DNA of 43,839 nucleotides, taken from the NCBI GenBank assembly GCA_949878425.1, contig CATLAL010000022.1, positions 1 through 43,839 of the forward strand, read 5' to 3'. Source of the stretch: an uncultured Oscillospiraceae bacterium (lineage in GTDB: Bacteria; Bacillota; Clostridia; Oscillospirales; Oscillospiraceae). Every line of letters begins with the position of its first letter. Within the stretch, counting starts at the first letter, position 1. The notes beneath the pieces are model-generated. The model made no database searches, was not told the DNA's origin, and saw only the letters and a list, made by a program, of their open reading frames with translations. This document shows, in pieces, positions 42,892-43,839 of this stretch. The position numbers were made by a program, and so were the translations under genes.

Positions 42892-43343
42892 AAAAGCCGT
42901 ACTCCCCATGCGTCCCCAGCTCTTTCGTAATAAAACTCACTGAGCTCATCCGACTCGAATACACGGACCATGTCCGCAAAGTCCATCGCCAGCGGATAGT
43001 TTTCCAGCTCCGTACGCTTGATCCAGAACACTTCGCCCTCCTCTGAGGAGGCAAGCTGGCCGGAGAAGAGGTTTGTCTTGAAGAATAGCAACACGTACCG
43101 GGTCCCGTCATCGGTGGGGAACTGCTTGACGCCGCACAACCGAGGAGACTCGATCTGAAGTCCGGTCTCCTCCCGAACCTCCCGGATTGCCGCCTCTACG
43201 AAGGACTCCCCCGGCTCCACGTGCCCGCCCGGAAACGTTATGCCTGGCCAGTCCCGCTTCCGGCGGTCCTCCACCAGGATATTTCCCTCCCCGTCATAGA
43301 CCATGCACATGACTGTCAGCTCCGTCAGCTCCCGTCTTTCCAT
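42888..43343 (-). CDS. NUDIX hydrolase
   Basis: 151 residues, GAGGAGAG before the ATG. GGHVEPGESFVEAAIREVREETGL (about 39-62) is a complete NUDIX box (G-x5-E-x7-R-E-U-x-E-E-x-G-U). The N-terminal VMCMVYDGEGNILVEDRRKRDWPGITFPGG and later VLLFFKTNLFSGQLASSEEGEVFWI resemble MutT/8-oxo-dGTP-diphosphatase-like members; substrate remains open. Only 27 bp separate the start from the rRNA terminator, so a separate promoter is not evident. Confidence 0.92.
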   Translation of the reverse strand: MERRELTELTVMCMVYDGEGNILVEDRRKRDWPGITFPGGHVEPGESFVEAAIREVREETGLQIESPRLCGVKQFPTDDGTRYVLLFFKTNLFSGQLASSEEGEVFWIKRTELENYPLAMDFADMVRVFESDELSEFYYERAGDAWGVRLL

Positions 43344-43370
43344 GCTTCTCTCCTCTATGTACAGAATTTG

Positions 43371-43405
43371 AAAAAAAGAAAGACAGTCAAAGGACTGTCT
43401 TTCTT
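43371..43405 (-). terminator. rRNA operon terminator
   Basis: AAGAAAGACAGTC-CTTT-GACTGTCTTTCTT stem followed on the minus strand by a run of Ts, just behind the 5S gene. Confidence 0.93.
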
Positions 43406-43407
43406 AT

Positions 43408-43521
<114 letters not shown>

Positions 43522-43682
43522 CTTATTTTCTTTTTCAAAAGAAAGTGGACAAAAAAACTTTACTTAATACTTCCTTCTTCTCAAGAAAATATCGCTTTGA
43601 TCACACCCTGAAAACCGAACAAAGGGAAGGAAGAGGCAGAGAGGAGATAGAGCAAGGCGTGAAGCCTGCATAAAGTAGGTCA

Positions 43683-43839
43683 AGCCCTCGGGCGATTAGT
43701 ACAGGTCAGCTGCACGTGTTACCACGCTTCCACCTCCTGCCTATCAACCAGGTAGTCTTCCTGGGCCCTTACTCCATTAAGGATGAGAGATCTCATCTTA
43801 GGGGGGGCTTCACGCTTAGATGCCTTCAGCGTTTATCCC
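43683..43839 (-). rRNA. rrl: 23S ribosomal RNA, 3' end (partial)
   Basis: On the minus strand GGGATAAACGCTGAAGGCATC, TAAGCGTGAAGCC... and the final TACTAATCGCCCGAGGGCTTG are the 3' terminal helices of 23S rRNA. The gene continues beyond the right edge. About 160 bp of spacer without tRNA separates it from the 5S gene. Confidence 0.95.

Noticed and set aside
43522..43682. tRNA gene between 23S and 5S rRNA
   Set aside because: No cloverleaf, TTC-loop or CCA-type end could be found in the AT-rich spacer.

Overview
The window looks like a high-GC member of the Clostridia, most likely family Oscillospiraceae (Flavonifractor/Intestinimonas-like). The evidence is an S-layer (SLH) protein, a PBSX-type phage cluster, an ATP-dependent PEP carboxykinase, a pantothenate ECF S component beside type III pantothenate kinase, a T-box in front of pheST, and a Firmicutes-style L7Ae-rpsL-rpsG-fusA-tuf operon. 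Genus and species cannot be fixed from this sequence alone. No tRNA gene, CRISPR array, integrase or transposase was recognised.

Layout. 1-424 is the 3' end of a tail-fibre-like gene. 500-5278 (-) is a 1592-residue SLH-domain S-layer protein with a long leader. 5754-8291 (-) is a SIR2 + P-loop NTPase protein of the type used in anti-phage defence. It is transcribed away from a compact phage-like operon at 8527-21460 (+): terminase, portal, protease/scaffold, decoration protein, major capsid protein, three connector genes, contractile sheath and tube, a Pro/Ala-rich protein, LysM baseplate protein, hub, spike, wedge, gpJ-like and XkdU-like proteins. The gene order copies Bacillus PBSX, but there is no recognisable long tape measure, tail fibre, lysis, replication, repressor or integration gene. 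This is the most interesting object in the window: a candidate domesticated prophage or gene-transfer-agent-like particle with a defence NADase at its flank.

21647-28444 is core and accessory host DNA: a 57-aa conserved small protein, the operon DUF2284-coaX-panT (CoA precursor uptake and activation), a DUF378 protein, apgM with a structured leader, a DUF1015 protein, and a divergent pair (79-aa protein and XRE regulator) whose face-to-face promoters overlap a repeated operator. 28632-31596 holds pckA and a DUF819 membrane protein on either side of a shared terminator.

31746-36525 is a T-box-controlled unit: a Phe-type T-box leader, a small membrane protein, pheS and pheT. A 21-bp tandem duplication covers the pheS stop codon, and PheT carries about 100 extra residues. 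36808-41742 (-) is the translation operon L7Ae-like, rpsL, rpsG, fusA, tuf with one near-consensus promoter upstream. 42003-42152 is a short ORF with a good ribosome binding site. 42214-43343 (-) is a translationally coupled NUDIX-HAD pair lying directly behind the terminator of an rRNA operon, whose 5S and 3' 23S parts end the window (-).

Intergenic DNA carries several GC-rich hairpin clusters and a dispersed two-hairpin repeat (27803-27865 and 33727-33785). All functional names come from reading motifs and gene order by eye; no database search was possible.
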